Source of the DNA: Sphingomonas sp. 32-62-10
GTDB taxonomy: Bacteria; Pseudomonadota; Alphaproteobacteria; Sphingomonadales; Sphingomonadaceae
NCBI GenBank assembly: GCA_002280555.1
Contig: NCEE01000014.1
Location: 1-64,000 of the forward strand
Reading direction: 5' to 3'
DNA: 64,000 nucleotides
Shown: positions 51,560-61,283 of the stretch, piece after piece
Layout: each line of letters opens with the position of its first letter
Numbering within the stretch: position 1 is the first letter of the stretch
Notes under the pieces: model-generated
What the model was told of the DNA's origin: nothing
Database searches by the model: none
The model's input: only the letters and a program-made list of their open reading frames with translations
Made by a program: the position numbers and the translations under genes

Positions 51560-52885
51560 TTAAATCGCCGCCAGCGCCTGATCGAAATCAGCGATCAGAT
51601 CGTCTGCATCTTCCACCCCGATCGAAATCCGCACCAGATTGTCGGTGATGCCCAGCGCCGTCTTGCGCGCTTCGGGGACGGATAGATGCGTCATCCCCGC
51701 CGGGTGGCTGGCGAGCGTTTCTGTGCCGCCGAGCGATACTGCCAGCTTGGCGATCCGCAGCGCATCGAGAAACGCGAAACTTTCCCGCTCGCCGCCCTTC
51801 AGGAACAGCGAGAAGGTGCTGCCCGCGCCCATCCCGTGGCGTGTATAGATATCGGCCTGGCGTTCATCGCCGGGGGTCGATTCGAGGAAGCCGAGATAGC
51901 CGACCCGCTCGACCTTGGGGTGATCGCGCAGGAACGCGCAGACCTTCGCCGCATTCTCGCCCGCGCGGGTCATCCGCAGCTCGAGCGTTTCGAGACTGCG
52001 TAGCAGCATCCAGGCGGTGTTGGGATCGGTGATCGTGCCGATTGTGTTGCGCATCAGGCGGATGACATCGATCTGCTTCTTCGAGCCAAGGATGGCGCCC
52101 GCCACCAAGTCCGAATGCCCGCCGACATATTTGGTGAGCGAATAGACGACGATGTCCGCGCCGTGCTGCAGCGGCTGGAACCAGAGCGGCCCCAGGAAGG
52201 TGTTGTCGATGGCGATCGGTGGCTTGTCGGGCGAATCGCCAAACACCGCATCACGCGCCGCCGCCACCGCCTGCACATCGACCAGCGCATTGGTCGGGTT
52301 GGCGGGGCTTTCGAGATAAATCAGCGCGACCCGGCCCATGCCGTTTGCCTTCGCCATCACCGCATCGATCTCCGCCCGCGTTGCGCCCGCCGGAAAATCG
52401 ACGAAATGCACACCGAACCGGCCGAGAATGCGCGCAATCAGCGTTTCGGTCGCGGCATAGAGCGGGCCGGAATGGATGATCGTGTCGCCTGCGCGCACCA
52501 TCGACAGGAACAGGGTCGCGATGGCGGACATGCCGCTCGAAAAGGTCAGCGCGTCCTCGGCATCTTCCCATACGCCGAGCCGGTCTTCGAGAATTTCCTG
52601 ATTCGGGCCGTTGAAACGCGAATAGACGAGCCCGTCCGATCCACCGGGGCGCTTGCCGGTCACGCCTTCGAAATGGCGCTTACCCGCGGCTGCATTGGGA
52701 AACACGAACGTCGAGGTGAGGAAGATCGGGGGCTTCAGCGATCCTTCGGACAGCATCGGATCATAGCCATGCCCCATCATCAAGGTCGATGGTTTCAGCT
52801 TGCGCCCGCCGACCTTGTCGACCTTGGGCTTGGGATGGCGGCGCGGGGCAGCCCCGGTCAGCTCGACTTCGGTTTCGTCGGTCAT
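51560..52885 (-). CDS. cystathionine gamma-synthase-family PLP enzyme
   Basis: A Cys/Met-metabolism PLP enzyme of 441 residues. The N-terminal 30 residues are polar and basic. The PLP lysine is in VVYSLTKYVGGHSDLVAG, with FSSGMSAIATLF, YLESPANPTNALVDV, AIDNTFLGPLWFQPL and the C-terminal SLGGTETLASHPAGMTH. Cystathionine synthase, methionine gamma-lyase and O-acylhomoserine sulfhydrylase all share these motifs and cannot be separated here. No SAM-type riboswitch is evident in the 72 bases upstream. It stands between the M16 gene and the pgeF group, on the same strand. Confidence 0.85.
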   Translation of the reverse strand: MTDETEVELTGAAPRRHPKPKVDKVGGRKLKPSTLMMGHGYDPMLSEGSLKPPIFLTSTFVFPNAAAGKRHFEGVTGKRPGGSDGLVYSRFNGPNQEILEDRLGVWEDAEDALTFSSGMSAIATLFLSMVRAGDTIIHSGPLYAATETLIARILGRFGVHFVDFPAGATRAEIDAVMAKANGMGRVALIYLESPANPTNALVDVQAVAAARDAVFGDSPDKPPIAIDNTFLGPLWFQPLQHGADIVVYSLTKYVGGHSDLVAGAILGSKKQIDVIRLMRNTIGTITDPNTAWMLLRSLETLELRMTRAGENAAKVCAFLRDHPKVERVGYLGFLESTPGDERQADIYTRHGMGAGSTFSLFLKGGERESFAFLDALRIAKLAVSLGGTETLASHPAGMTHLSVPEARKTALGITDNLVRISIGVEDADDLIADFDQALAAI

Positions 52886-52957
52886 GGCAAGGCTCCTGGG
52901 GGCGAGTGGCTGTTGAACAAGTCTCTATCGATACTAACGCCCCAGCGATAGCACGCG

Positions 52958-53725
52958 TTATCCGGGCAGACCGATCAGCGAGATTTGCCGACCATAATCG
53001 GGCTCGCCCAAATGCGTGGCGCGGCGATAGCTGAAGAAGCGCGCGGGATCGGCATAGGTGTCCAGCCCCAGCATCTCGACGGTCGCCACGCCTGCATGCG
53101 CGATTCGGTGGGCGACATAGGCTTCGAGATCGAACTGCTGATGGCCGGGCTTACTGGGGGAGAAGAAGCGCTCATTCGCCGGATCATCCTCCGCAAAACG
53201 TGCGGCAAAGCCGTCATCCACCTCATAACTCGCGCGCGCGATGCACGGGCCGATCGCGGCGACGATCCGGTCACGGTCGGCCCCCAGCGCCAGCATCGCC
53301 TCGATCGTCGCGTCGGTCACGCCGCCCAACGCGCCCTTCCAGCCGGCATGGGCGGCACCGATCACCCCGGACGCCTTGTCGGCGAACAGCACCGGCACGC
53401 AATCGGCGGTCAGGATGCCGAGCAACAGGCCCGGTCGATCGGTAACGAGCGCATCGGCGCGCGGGCGGGCATCGTCATCGAAGGGAGACGTGACGATCAC
53501 GGCCTCCGCCGAATGCACCTGATACAAGGTGACGAGCGTACTGCCCGGCAGGACCGAGTCGATCGCGCGGCGTTGATTCTCGATCAGCTCGGGCGTGGGC
53601 GGCTGGCCGCGACGCCCCATGTCGAGCGATGCCATCGCCCCGGTCGACACGCCCCCGCGCCGCCCCAGAAAGCCATGCGCGACCCCGTCGAGCGCGCGGG
53701 CGCGGATGACCTCGACATCGCTCAC
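52958..53725 (-). CDS. pgeF: peptidoglycan editing factor PgeF (laccase-domain / purine nucleoside phosphorylase)
   Basis: A 255-residue YfiH-family protein. The zinc site residues are visible in the family motifs ADCVPVLFADKASG (Cys), GVIGAAHAGWKGALGG (His) and AIGPCIARASYEV (Cys). Described roles are removing wrongly placed serine from peptidoglycan precursors and purine nucleoside phosphorolysis. It overlaps the GNAT gene stop by four bases and ends the lgt-midA-GNAT-pgeF run, a common order in this group. Confidence 0.88.
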   Translation of the reverse strand: MSDVEVIRARALDGVAHGFLGRRGGVSTGAMASLDMGRRGQPPTPELIENQRRAIDSVLPGSTLVTLYQVHSAEAVIVTSPFDDDARPRADALVTDRPGLLLGILTADCVPVLFADKASGVIGAAHAGWKGALGGVTDATIEAMLALGADRDRIVAAIGPCIARASYEVDDGFAARFAEDDPANERFFSPSKPGHQQFDLEAYVAHRIAHAGVATVEMLGLDTYADPARFFSYRRATHLGEPDYGRQISLIGLPG

Positions 53726-54249
53726 AACACCAGCTGCATGATCAGGTCACGGTCGACCTGGGTCCCGGTCGGGAACGCATAATCGCCGATATGGACGAAA
53801 TCGTAGCGCGCATAGAATCGCTGGGCACGGAAATTTTCCTCCCATACCGTCAGCACCAAAGCGGTGGCAGCACGGCGGCGGGCCTCGTCGATCGTCCAGT
53901 CCATCAGCGCCTGGGCGATGCCGCGTCCATGCCAGTCGGCGGCGATATAGAGCTGGCTCAGCTGAAGCGCACCGGGCAGCACCGCGGGATCATCGAGCCA
54001 GACGGGCGAGAGTTTGACATAACCGGTGATGGCATCACCCGCGCAGGCGAGCCGAAAGTGATGCGCTGGATCTGCCAGGCTGCGGATCAGCGCCCCGTCC
54101 GGGCCGTACGCCTTGTCGACGTACAGAGCGATATCGCTGGCGGGCGCCGAATGCTCGAACGTTTCGAGCCAGATCTTGCGGGCCATCGCGTCGAGCGCGG
54201 GGCCGTCGGCCTGGGTCGCGTCGCGATAGATGATGGGGACGGCGTTCAT
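53722..54249 (-). CDS. GNAT-family N-acetyltransferase
   Basis: A 175-residue acetyltransferase. Core features are LSQLYIAADWHGRGIAQALM (acetyl-CoA binding loop with the R-G-x-G/A pattern), a preceding beta-strand segment ITGYVKLSP, and the C-terminal VWEENFRAQRFYARYDFVHI. The substrate is unknown. It overlaps the midA-like stop and the pgeF start by four bases each, so it is translated with them. Confidence 0.85.
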   Translation of the reverse strand: MNAVPIIYRDATQADGPALDAMARKIWLETFEHSAPASDIALYVDKAYGPDGALIRSLADPAHHFRLACAGDAITGYVKLSPVWLDDPAVLPGALQLSQLYIAADWHGRGIAQALMDWTIDEARRRAATALVLTVWEENFRAQRFYARYDFVHIGDYAFPTGTQVDRDLIMQLVL

Positions 54250-55277
54250 GGGAAACCTGCAGGGTGCGGCCAGCCGGGCGCGGTGATAGCAAGGGCCTTG
54301 AACAGGCTGCCCATCTGGTCGGGAGCTACTAGCCGCTCGCGATCGGCCGCCACCGCCTCGCCAAGCGCCGCCGCGCGCGCATTGATGCCGAGCGCGACGA
54401 GCAGCGCGCCCTGTTCGACCGGGCCGAACGCTGATGCGCCTGCGGTCATCGCCGCCGCGGCGAGGGTGGCGAAATCGACATGCGCGGTCAGGTCATGCTC
54501 GCCGGGGTGCTCGAACGGGTTGACGAAGCGCCCACGCTGCATCGCCTGCAGCGTGTCGCCAATCGCCGGGCCTTCATAGCCATAATCGATCGTCAGCATC
54601 GCGCCGCCCTGCCGCGCAATCCGCCCGGCCAGGTCACGCATCACCGCCACGCTGGCGGGCGATGTTTCGATGACCGATCCAGGGACGGCATCGCGCAGTT
54701 CGGGCGGCAGGATGTCGCCCGGCACCTGCTTGCCCGCGATCGGCAGGAATAACGTGTCCTGGCACGCGACGAGTCGTTCGTGCCAGCCATACCCCCCGCG
54801 CACCAATTGGCGGATCGGCAGCGCATCGAAAAACTCATTGGCGATGATCAGCAGCGCAGCATCGTCCGGCAATGTCGTCGTATCGTCATGCCAGGTTGCA
54901 TCGGGCACCCGCGCCGCCTGTGCTGTGCGCAAGGTGGGGCTGGTCTCGACGAAGTGCACTGGCGGCGTCAGCCCGGCCTTGGCCATTACCCGCAGCGCAT
55001 CGGCCGCCAGCGTGCCGCGACCCGGCCCAAGCTCGACATAAGCAGCAGGCGGTCGACCGCCGCGATCCCAGAGATCGGCGAGCCACGCGCCGATCAGCTC
55101 GCCGAACATCTGGCTGATTTCGGGCGCGGTGGTGAAATCGCTGCCCAGCGGATCGCGCGTGGCGTAATAATGCGCGTTGGCGGCGGCCATATACTGCGCG
55201 AGCGAGATCGGCCCGGCGAGCGTGACCGCGCGGGCTAGCCGGTCGGGCAGGGTGGCATCCAACACTGGTGCCTCCAT
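54246..55277 (-). CDS. midA: MidA/NDUFAF7-like SAM-dependent methyltransferase
   Basis: A 343-residue protein of the DUF185 class. Human NDUFAF7 methylates an arginine of complex I subunit NDUFS2. Motifs: HYYATRDPLGSDFTTAPEIS, FGELIGAWLADLWD, the SAM-binding YVELGPGRGTLAADALR, IIANEFFDALPIRQLV and DYGYEGPAIGDTLQAM. The fit to NDUFAF7/MidA is close, and the same substrate is plausible in an alphaproteobacterium, although unproven. One base separates it from lgt. Confidence 0.88.
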   Translation of the reverse strand: MEAPVLDATLPDRLARAVTLAGPISLAQYMAAANAHYYATRDPLGSDFTTAPEISQMFGELIGAWLADLWDRGGRPPAAYVELGPGRGTLAADALRVMAKAGLTPPVHFVETSPTLRTAQAARVPDATWHDDTTTLPDDAALLIIANEFFDALPIRQLVRGGYGWHERLVACQDTLFLPIAGKQVPGDILPPELRDAVPGSVIETSPASVAVMRDLAGRIARQGGAMLTIDYGYEGPAIGDTLQAMQRGRFVNPFEHPGEHDLTAHVDFATLAAAAMTAGASAFGPVEQGALLVALGINARAAALGEAVAADRERLVAPDQMGSLFKALAITAPGWPHPAGFP

Positions 55278-55278
55278 C

Positions 55279-56151
55279 TCAGGCGACGCTTTCGCCCCCG
55301 GCGATCGGCTCGACGCGCTCGCGACGACCCTTGGCGGTGGCGATCAGGTAAGCACCGCCCAGGATCATCGGCACGCACAACCATTGGCCCATGTGCAGCC
55401 CGGTTGCCGCCGCGAATTCGCGCAGCTGCTCATCGGGTTCGCGGAAAAATTCGACGATGAAACGCGCGATTCCGTAACCGCCGATGAAGATGCCGACGAG
55501 CTTGCCCGGTTCGTACCGCATCTTGGTGCGCCAGAAGCAGAACCACAGGACCGCAAACAGCACGATCCCTTCAAGCCCGGCCTCGTAGAGCTGGCTGGGG
55601 TGGCGGGCGATGTCATCGCCGGTGCGCGGGAAGATGATCGCCCAGGGCGCATCGCTTGGCATGCCGTAAAGCTCACCATTAACGAAATTGGCGATCCGCC
55701 CGAAAAACAGTCCGAATGGCACGGTACAGGCCACATAGTCATGCACGCGCAGCCATTGCAGCCCTTGCGACCGAGCAAACAGGATCAGGCCGACCGAGGT
55801 GCCGATCACGCCGCCGTGGAATGACATCCCGCCATCCCACAGCCGAAAGACCTGAAGCGGTGTCAGCAACATCGCCGGCTGATAGAACAGCACATAGCCG
55901 ATTCGCCCGCCAAGGATGACACCCAGTGTGGCGTAGAATACGACATCGTCGGCATGGCGCCGTGCCATCGGCGATCCCGGTTGCGCGACCAGCTTCAGCA
56001 GATACCACCAGCCCGCCATGATCCCCGCGACATAGGATATCGAATACCATTTCAGGCTGAACCAGCCGATCCGAAAGATCGTGTCGTTCAGTCCCAGATC
56101 GGTAAACCGGATATGGTCGGTGGCGGCGGCGGCAACAGTTGTCAGGATCAA
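55279..56151 (-). CDS. lgt: prolipoprotein diacylglyceryl transferase
   Basis: Moves diacylglycerol from phosphatidylglycerol to the lipobox cysteine of prolipoproteins, at the inner membrane. From TTG 56151 it has 290 residues and about seven hydrophobic helices. GGGGAAAAG lies just before the TTG. Motifs are GGRIGYVLFYQP, DGGMSFHGGVIG (essential His), FFGRIANFVNGELYG and RHPSQLYEAGLEG. The longer upstream frame overlaps the divergent ligase gene and has no homology. Many lipoprotein genes in this window depend on it. Confidence 0.92.
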   Translation of the reverse strand: MILTTVAAAATDHIRFTDLGLNDTIFRIGWFSLKWYSISYVAGIMAGWWYLLKLVAQPGSPMARRHADDVVFYATLGVILGGRIGYVLFYQPAMLLTPLQVFRLWDGGMSFHGGVIGTSVGLILFARSQGLQWLRVHDYVACTVPFGLFFGRIANFVNGELYGMPSDAPWAIIFPRTGDDIARHPSQLYEAGLEGIVLFAVLWFCFWRTKMRYEPGKLVGIFIGGYGIARFIVEFFREPDEQLREFAAATGLHMGQWLCVPMILGGAYLIATAKGRRERVEPIAGGESVA

Positions 56152-56217
56152 GGCTTTTCCCCAGGCTGCGAAGCTTCCATAAGGGGGTCTGGCGATAAGA
56201 CCAAGAGGGAGAGACGA

Positions 56218-57930
56218 ATGCCGAGCGAGCTGGATCGCCGAATTGATCGGGGAATTGCCGCGCTGACCGCGCTTAGCGGCCAGATGCCGGTGGTTCCCGT
56301 TGAACTTCAGGGCCGTAGCTATCCGACGATCGCGGTCGCACCACCTGCACTGACCTATTATTTCGCGCATTTCTGCAACGAACATGCCGACAAGACATTT
56401 CTCGTCTCGGGTGACGAACGCCTGACTTTTGCCGAGGTCTATGCGCTGGCGCAGCAAGCGGCGCGTGCGCTGATCGACGGATGCGGCGTAAAGCAGGGCG
56501 ACCGGGTGGGAATCGCGATGCGCAATTCGCCGTCCTGGATTGCGCTTTATATGGGCATCCTGATGGCCGGTGGCATCGCCACCTTGCTCAATGGCTGGTG
56601 GCAGACGAGCGAGCTAGCCAATGCGATTACCGATGTTGATTGCAATCTGGTGTTCGCCGATGCACCGCGCGCCCAGCGGCTCGAGGAGGCAACGGGGCTC
56701 GGCGCGCAGGTAATCGCAATCGATGATCGCCTGCCCTTGGCCGAAGCGCTCGCCCCCTTGTTCGCCAAGGGCGGCAGCGAGACGACGGCGCTGCCCATGC
56801 TGCGCGGTGACGATGATGCAACCATCCTGTTCACCAGCGGCTCGACTGGGCAATCGAAGGGCGCGCTTTCGGATCACCGCGCGGTGACGCAGGCGGTGTT
56901 CAATTATCTCGCCAGCGCGCTGATGATGCTCGGCATTTCGACCGAGGATGGCAATCCCGTCACCGTTCAGCACGCGACGTTGCTCAATGTGCCGCTGTTC
57001 CACGTCACTGCCGAAGTGCCGGTGTTCCTACAAAGCTTTGCGATGGGGCGAAAGCTCGTCCTGATGCCCAAATGGGATGCCGAAGAAGCGATGCGGCTGA
57101 TCGAGCGGGAGAAGGTGACTTATTTCGTCGGCGTGCCGCTGATGAGCTTTGAGATCCTCACGCATCCGAAGCGATCGACCTATGACCTGTCGACGGTGAC
57201 TGACTTCGCCGCTGGTGGCGCGCCCCGCCCGGTCGAGCATGTCCGCCGCCTCAATGAGGAAATGGGCGGTGGCGCCCCCTTGCTCGGCTATGGATTGACA
57301 GAGACGAACGGGATTGGCTGCGGCAATTTCCGGAGCAATTATCTCGCCAAGCCCAATTCCACGGGCCGCGCCTCTGCGCCGCTGGTCGATCTTGCGATCT
57401 TGGACGGTTCGGGCAAGCCGGTGATCCAGGGCTATCTCGGCGAAGTCGCGATCCGGTCGATCTGCAACTTCAAAGGCTATTGGAATCGCCCCGATGCCAC
57501 CCGCGACGCCTTTACCGCTGATCGCTATTTCCTGACGGGCGATATCGGTTACCTCGACGAGGACGGCTATCTGTTTATCGTCGATCGCAAGAAGGATATC
57601 ATCATCCGCGGTGGTGAGAATATCTCATGCCAGGAAGTCGAAGCGGCGCTGTACGAGCATCCGCACGTCGCCGAAGCGGCGGTGTTCGGCCTGCCCGACG
57701 AGCGGTTTGGCGAGGTGCCGGGTGCTGTCGTCCACATTCGCCCCGGCGAAATCGTCGATGCCGAAACATTGTGCGAATTTCTGGGCGGGCGAATCGCGGC
57801 GTTCAAGGTGCCCCGGCGCATCTGGATCACCGAAGGTCCGCTGCCGCGGCTTGGCACCGAAAAGATCGACAAGGTCTCGCTCCGCACCGCCTATCGCGAG
57901 ATTTATGCCACCGAATCAGCCGCTGCCTGA
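56218..57930 (+). CDS. acyl-CoA synthetase / AMP-dependent ligase (class I adenylate-forming)
   Basis: Activates a carboxylic acid to its acyl-CoA through an acyl-AMP. It has 570 residues from ATG 56218 (AGAGGGAGAGACGA upstream). Motifs are the P-loop FTSGSTGQSKGALS, YGLTETNG, the hinge GDIGYLDEDGYLFIVDRKKD-IIIRGGENIS and the catalytic lysine near the end (LPRLGTEKIDKVSL). The general fatty-acyl/aryl type is clear; the substrate is not. It is divergent from lgt and 37 bases before the molybdenum hydroxylase subunit gene. Confidence 0.88.
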   Translation: MPSELDRRIDRGIAALTALSGQMPVVPVELQGRSYPTIAVAPPALTYYFAHFCNEHADKTFLVSGDERLTFAEVYALAQQAARALIDGCGVKQGDRVGIAMRNSPSWIALYMGILMAGGIATLLNGWWQTSELANAITDVDCNLVFADAPRAQRLEEATGLGAQVIAIDDRLPLAEALAPLFAKGGSETTALPMLRGDDDATILFTSGSTGQSKGALSDHRAVTQAVFNYLASALMMLGISTEDGNPVTVQHATLLNVPLFHVTAEVPVFLQSFAMGRKLVLMPKWDAEEAMRLIEREKVTYFVGVPLMSFEILTHPKRSTYDLSTVTDFAAGGAPRPVEHVRRLNEEMGGGAPLLGYGLTETNGIGCGNFRSNYLAKPNSTGRASAPLVDLAILDGSGKPVIQGYLGEVAIRSICNFKGYWNRPDATRDAFTADRYFLTGDIGYLDEDGYLFIVDRKKDIIIRGGENISCQEVEAALYEHPHVAEAAVFGLPDERFGEVPGAVVHIRPGEIVDAETLCEFLGGRIAAFKVPRRIWITEGPLPRLGTEKIDKVSLRTAYREIYATESAAA

Positions 57931-57967
57931 TCTGGCGCCCATCGCTGCACCGCGATAGAGCGGGGCA

Positions 57968-60229
57968 ATGGCGAAGGGTGGTATCAGTGATCGGATCGGT
58001 AGCAGGATCGGGCAGGGCGTTAACCGGCGCTCGCTGCTGATCGGCGGCGGCGCTGGCGTCGGCTTGCTCGTCGCCTGGGCGATCTGGCCGCGCCGCTATC
58101 TCCCCAATCTCACCGCTGCACCGGGGGAAAAGATCTTCGGGGCCTGGCTGAAAATCGGTGAGGATGGCCATGTATCGGTCGCGGTGCCGCAGGCCGAGCA
58201 TGGCCAGGGCGTCTACACGACGATGCCGCAGATCGTGGCCGATGAGCTTGGCGCAGACTGGCGGCGGGTGGGGGTGGAGCCTGCTCCACTCAACCCGCTT
58301 TATGCCAATGATCTGGGCGCAGGGGAATTGTTCGAAGGCGTTTTCGCCGGCATCCCCGAAGCACTGAAAAAGACCCATGTTGTACGCACCGCGCTGGTGC
58401 TGACGGCGGGATCAAGCTCGATCCGCAATTTCGAGGGCGATTTGCGCCAAGCGGGTGCTGCAGCGCGCGTATTGCTGTGCAAAGTCGCGGCGCGGCGCTG
58501 GGGGGTCGACTGGCGCGCGTGCGATAGCGCGGCCGGATTTGTGACGCATGGCAACCGGAAGCTCGGCTTCGGCGCGCTTGCGGCTGAGGCGGCGCGGGAA
58601 TCCGTGCCCAAAGAGCTGCCGTTGCGGCAAGGTAATGTCGCGCGGCTAACCGGCCGATCGCTGCCGCGTCTTGACGTGCCGTCAAAGGTTGACGGGTCCG
58701 CCGGGTTTGCGGGCGATGTCCGTCTGCCTGACATGGTGTTCGCTGCCATTCGCCAGGGCCCGGTCGGTGACAGCCGTTTGACCAAGATTAATCGCACCGC
58801 TGCCACCAAGATCAGGGGCGTGATTGAGGTAATTCAGGAGCCGCGCTGGGTTGCGGTGATTGCCAATAATTGGTGGGCCGCGAACCGCGCGCTCGATGCG
58901 CTCGTGCCGACATTTGCGACCCGGGGATCGCTGGTGAACAGCGACAGCATTGGTGCTGCTTTGGCGCGCGCGCTTGACGGTCCCGGCCAGCGCATGGCGG
59001 CGCAAGGCGATCTGGCGGCTGTGTTCAAGGGCGCGCAGGTGGTGACCGCCGATTATCAGGTGGGTCTGGGCCTCCATGCCGCGCTGGAAACGATGACGGC
59101 AACGGCACGGATTGAAAACGGCGTGCTCGAGTTGTGGTTGCCGACTCAGGCGCCGGGATTGGCACGGGCGGCTGCCGCCGCCGCAATCGGGGTGTCGCCG
59201 GATTCGGTGATTGTGCACCCCATGCTGATCGGCGGGTCGTTCGGCGCCAATCTGGAACATGACGTCGCCGCCCAGGCCGCAATGATTGCCAAGCGCATCA
59301 AGCGCCCGGTGCAGCTTGTCTGGTCCCGGTACGAAGATCTGCTGCACGATCGCTACCGCCCGCCAGCTGCGGCACGGATGACGGCCCGGCTGGGGCCGAA
59401 CGGCGCAATCATGGGCTGGCTTGCCAAAATTGCCGCACCAAATACCGGGCGCGAACTTGCCGATCGGCTCACCACGAGCGATCCGGCGGTGCGGGCGGCA
59501 TTGGCGCTGGAGGGGGCCGGCGATCCCTATGCGGTGGCAGGCGCGCTGCCGATTTATCGATTCCCAGCCTATGCAATCGATCACCACCCGGCCGATATCG
59601 GCGTGCCGACGGGCCATTGGCGGTCGGGTGCGCATAGCTACACCGCGTTCTTCACCGAGTGTTTTCTTGACGAACTTGCCCATGTTGCGGGCACCGAACC
59701 GCTCTCGTTTCGGGTATCCATAACGGCCGAGCCGCGGTTGGTGCGGTGCCTGTCGACAGCGGCGGCGCTGGGTGGCTGGGAAGGCGGGGTGCCCGGCAGC
59801 GCCCAGGGCATCGCCTGCCACAGCTTTCGCGGCAGCCATATCGCGGTGCTGGCAGAGGCGCATTTCGAGGACGGTCAACGCCCGGTTGTCGACCGGATTG
59901 TTGCAGCGGTGGATTGCGGACGCCAAATTAATCCCGATATCGTTCGGCAACAGATTGAAGGCGGGCTGATTTTCGGCATGGCGGGGGCATTGGGGGGATC
60001 AACTGACTTTACCGAAAATGTTGCCGATGCGCGAAGTTTTGCTGATCTGCGCCTGCCGCGCCTCGCCGATATTCCCGACATCACGATCGAAATGATCCGC
60101 AGTGAGGCAGAGCCTGGCGGCGTCAGCGAACTGGCGGTGCCGCCAGTCGCGCCAGCGATTGCCAATGCGCTTCAGGCAAGTGCGGGGTTTCGTTTGCGAC
60201 GCTTGCCGTTTACCGCATCTGCAGCATGA
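57968..60229 (+). CDS. molybdopterin-binding subunit of an isoquinoline-1-oxidoreductase-type (xanthine dehydrogenase family) enzyme
   Basis: A 753-residue large subunit of a molybdenum hydroxylase. The N-terminus NRRSLLIGGGAGVGLLVAWA resembles a Tat signal, with RR but a degenerate motif, so periplasmic location is likely. The cofactor-binding parts include PQAEHGQGVYTTMPQIVADE, VHPMLIGGSFGANLEHDVAA, PTGHWRSGAHSYTAFFTECF and QQIEGGLIFGMAGAL. The small [2Fe-2S] subunit and cytochrome normally encoded beside it are absent. The substrate is unknown. It overlaps the hemH start by four bases. Confidence 0.85.
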   Translation: MAKGGISDRIGSRIGQGVNRRSLLIGGGAGVGLLVAWAIWPRRYLPNLTAAPGEKIFGAWLKIGEDGHVSVAVPQAEHGQGVYTTMPQIVADELGADWRRVGVEPAPLNPLYANDLGAGELFEGVFAGIPEALKKTHVVRTALVLTAGSSSIRNFEGDLRQAGAAARVLLCKVAARRWGVDWRACDSAAGFVTHGNRKLGFGALAAEAARESVPKELPLRQGNVARLTGRSLPRLDVPSKVDGSAGFAGDVRLPDMVFAAIRQGPVGDSRLTKINRTAATKIRGVIEVIQEPRWVAVIANNWWAANRALDALVPTFATRGSLVNSDSIGAALARALDGPGQRMAAQGDLAAVFKGAQVVTADYQVGLGLHAALETMTATARIENGVLELWLPTQAPGLARAAAAAAIGVSPDSVIVHPMLIGGSFGANLEHDVAAQAAMIAKRIKRPVQLVWSRYEDLLHDRYRPPAAARMTARLGPNGAIMGWLAKIAAPNTGRELADRLTTSDPAVRAALALEGAGDPYAVAGALPIYRFPAYAIDHHPADIGVPTGHWRSGAHSYTAFFTECFLDELAHVAGTEPLSFRVSITAEPRLVRCLSTAAALGGWEGGVPGSAQGIACHSFRGSHIAVLAEAHFEDGQRPVVDRIVAAVDCGRQINPDIVRQQIEGGLIFGMAGALGGSTDFTENVADARSFADLRLPRLADIPDITIEMIRSEAEPGGVSELAVPPVAPAIANALQASAGFRLRRLPFTASAA

Positions 60230-61248
60230 TTCCCCCCACTAATCACTTGCCCGCCGATCATCCGCCCGTTGCCCCGCGCAAACTGGGGGTGTTGTTGACG
60301 AATTTGGGAACGCCCGACGGGCCCGACACCAAATCGGTGAAACGCTATCTGGCGGAGTTCCTGTCGGACCGGCGGGTGGTGGAGATTCCCCAATTCTTGT
60401 GGCAACCGATTCTGCGCGGGATCATCCTCAATACCCGCCCGCAGAAATCGGCGGAGGCCTATGCGCAAGTCTGGGGGCCGGACGGATCACCGCTCGCGAG
60501 CATCACAAAGGCGCAGAGTGCGGCGCTGCAGGGCGCATTCGGCCCGCATGTGACGGTCGATTGGGCGATGCGCTATGGTAAGCCATCCATCCCCGATCGA
60601 TTGCAGGCGATGAAGGATGCCGGGTGCGACCGCATTCTGGTCGCGCCGCTTTATCCGCAATATTGTGGTGCGACGACCGCGACCGCTAATGACAAGGCAT
60701 TCGAGGCACTGGCGGCGATGCGCTGGCAGCCGGCGATGCGCACGCTGCCGCCTTATTATGACGATCCGCTCTATATCGGTGCGCTTCATCGCTCGATCGA
60801 GACGGGGCTGGCGGGGCTCGATTTCACCCCCGATGCGCTGGTGGTGAGCTTTCACGGCATGCCGGTGCGTACGCTTGAGCTTGGCGATCCCTATCATTGC
60901 CATTGCCAGAAGACCGCGCGCTTGCTGGGGGAGGCGCTGGGCCGTCCCGTCATCATCACCTTTCAGTCGCGCTTTGGTCGTGCAAAATGGCTCGAACCCG
61001 CGACCGATGACACGCTTGAGGCGCTGCCGGGCAAGGGCATCAAGAAAATCGCGATCATCGCACCGGGCTTCTCCGCCGATTGCCTCGAAACGCTCGAAGA
61101 ACTGGCGATTCGGGGGAGGGAAAGTTTTGAGGAACATGGCGGTACCGATTTTGCCTATATCCCGTGCCTGAATGACAGTGATGGCGGCATCACGATGCTG
61201 CGCGCGTTGATTGCTCGCGAGCTTGAAGGCTGGCAGGTCTCGCCCTAG
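60226..61248 (+). CDS. hemH: ferrochelatase
   Basis: Inserts iron into protoporphyrin IX, the last haem step; membrane-associated in many bacteria. It has 340 residues. Motifs are LGVLLTNLGTPDGPDTKSVK, VDWAMRYGKPSI, the catalytic-His segment VVSFHGMPVRTLELGDPY, FQSRFGRAKWLEP and FSADCLETLEELAIRGRESF. A CHCQKT pair and C-terminal Cys residues could hold a cluster but this is not certain. It overlaps the molybdenum hydroxylase stop by four bases and precedes phbB by 35 bases. Confidence 0.93.
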   Translation: MIPPTNHLPADHPPVAPRKLGVLLTNLGTPDGPDTKSVKRYLAEFLSDRRVVEIPQFLWQPILRGIILNTRPQKSAEAYAQVWGPDGSPLASITKAQSAALQGAFGPHVTVDWAMRYGKPSIPDRLQAMKDAGCDRILVAPLYPQYCGATTATANDKAFEALAAMRWQPAMRTLPPYYDDPLYIGALHRSIETGLAGLDFTPDALVVSFHGMPVRTLELGDPYHCHCQKTARLLGEALGRPVIITFQSRFGRAKWLEPATDDTLEALPGKGIKKIAIIAPGFSADCLETLEELAIRGRESFEEHGGTDFAYIPCLNDSDGGITMLRALIARELEGWQVSP

Positions 61249-61283
61249 GGTTAGCCGATAAGAAGGCTATAGGGGAGAGAGTC

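Noticed and set aside
52886..52957. SAM or SAH riboswitch ahead of the Cys/Met PLP gene
   Set aside because: The 72 bases are too short, and I see none of the conserved pseudoknot sequences.
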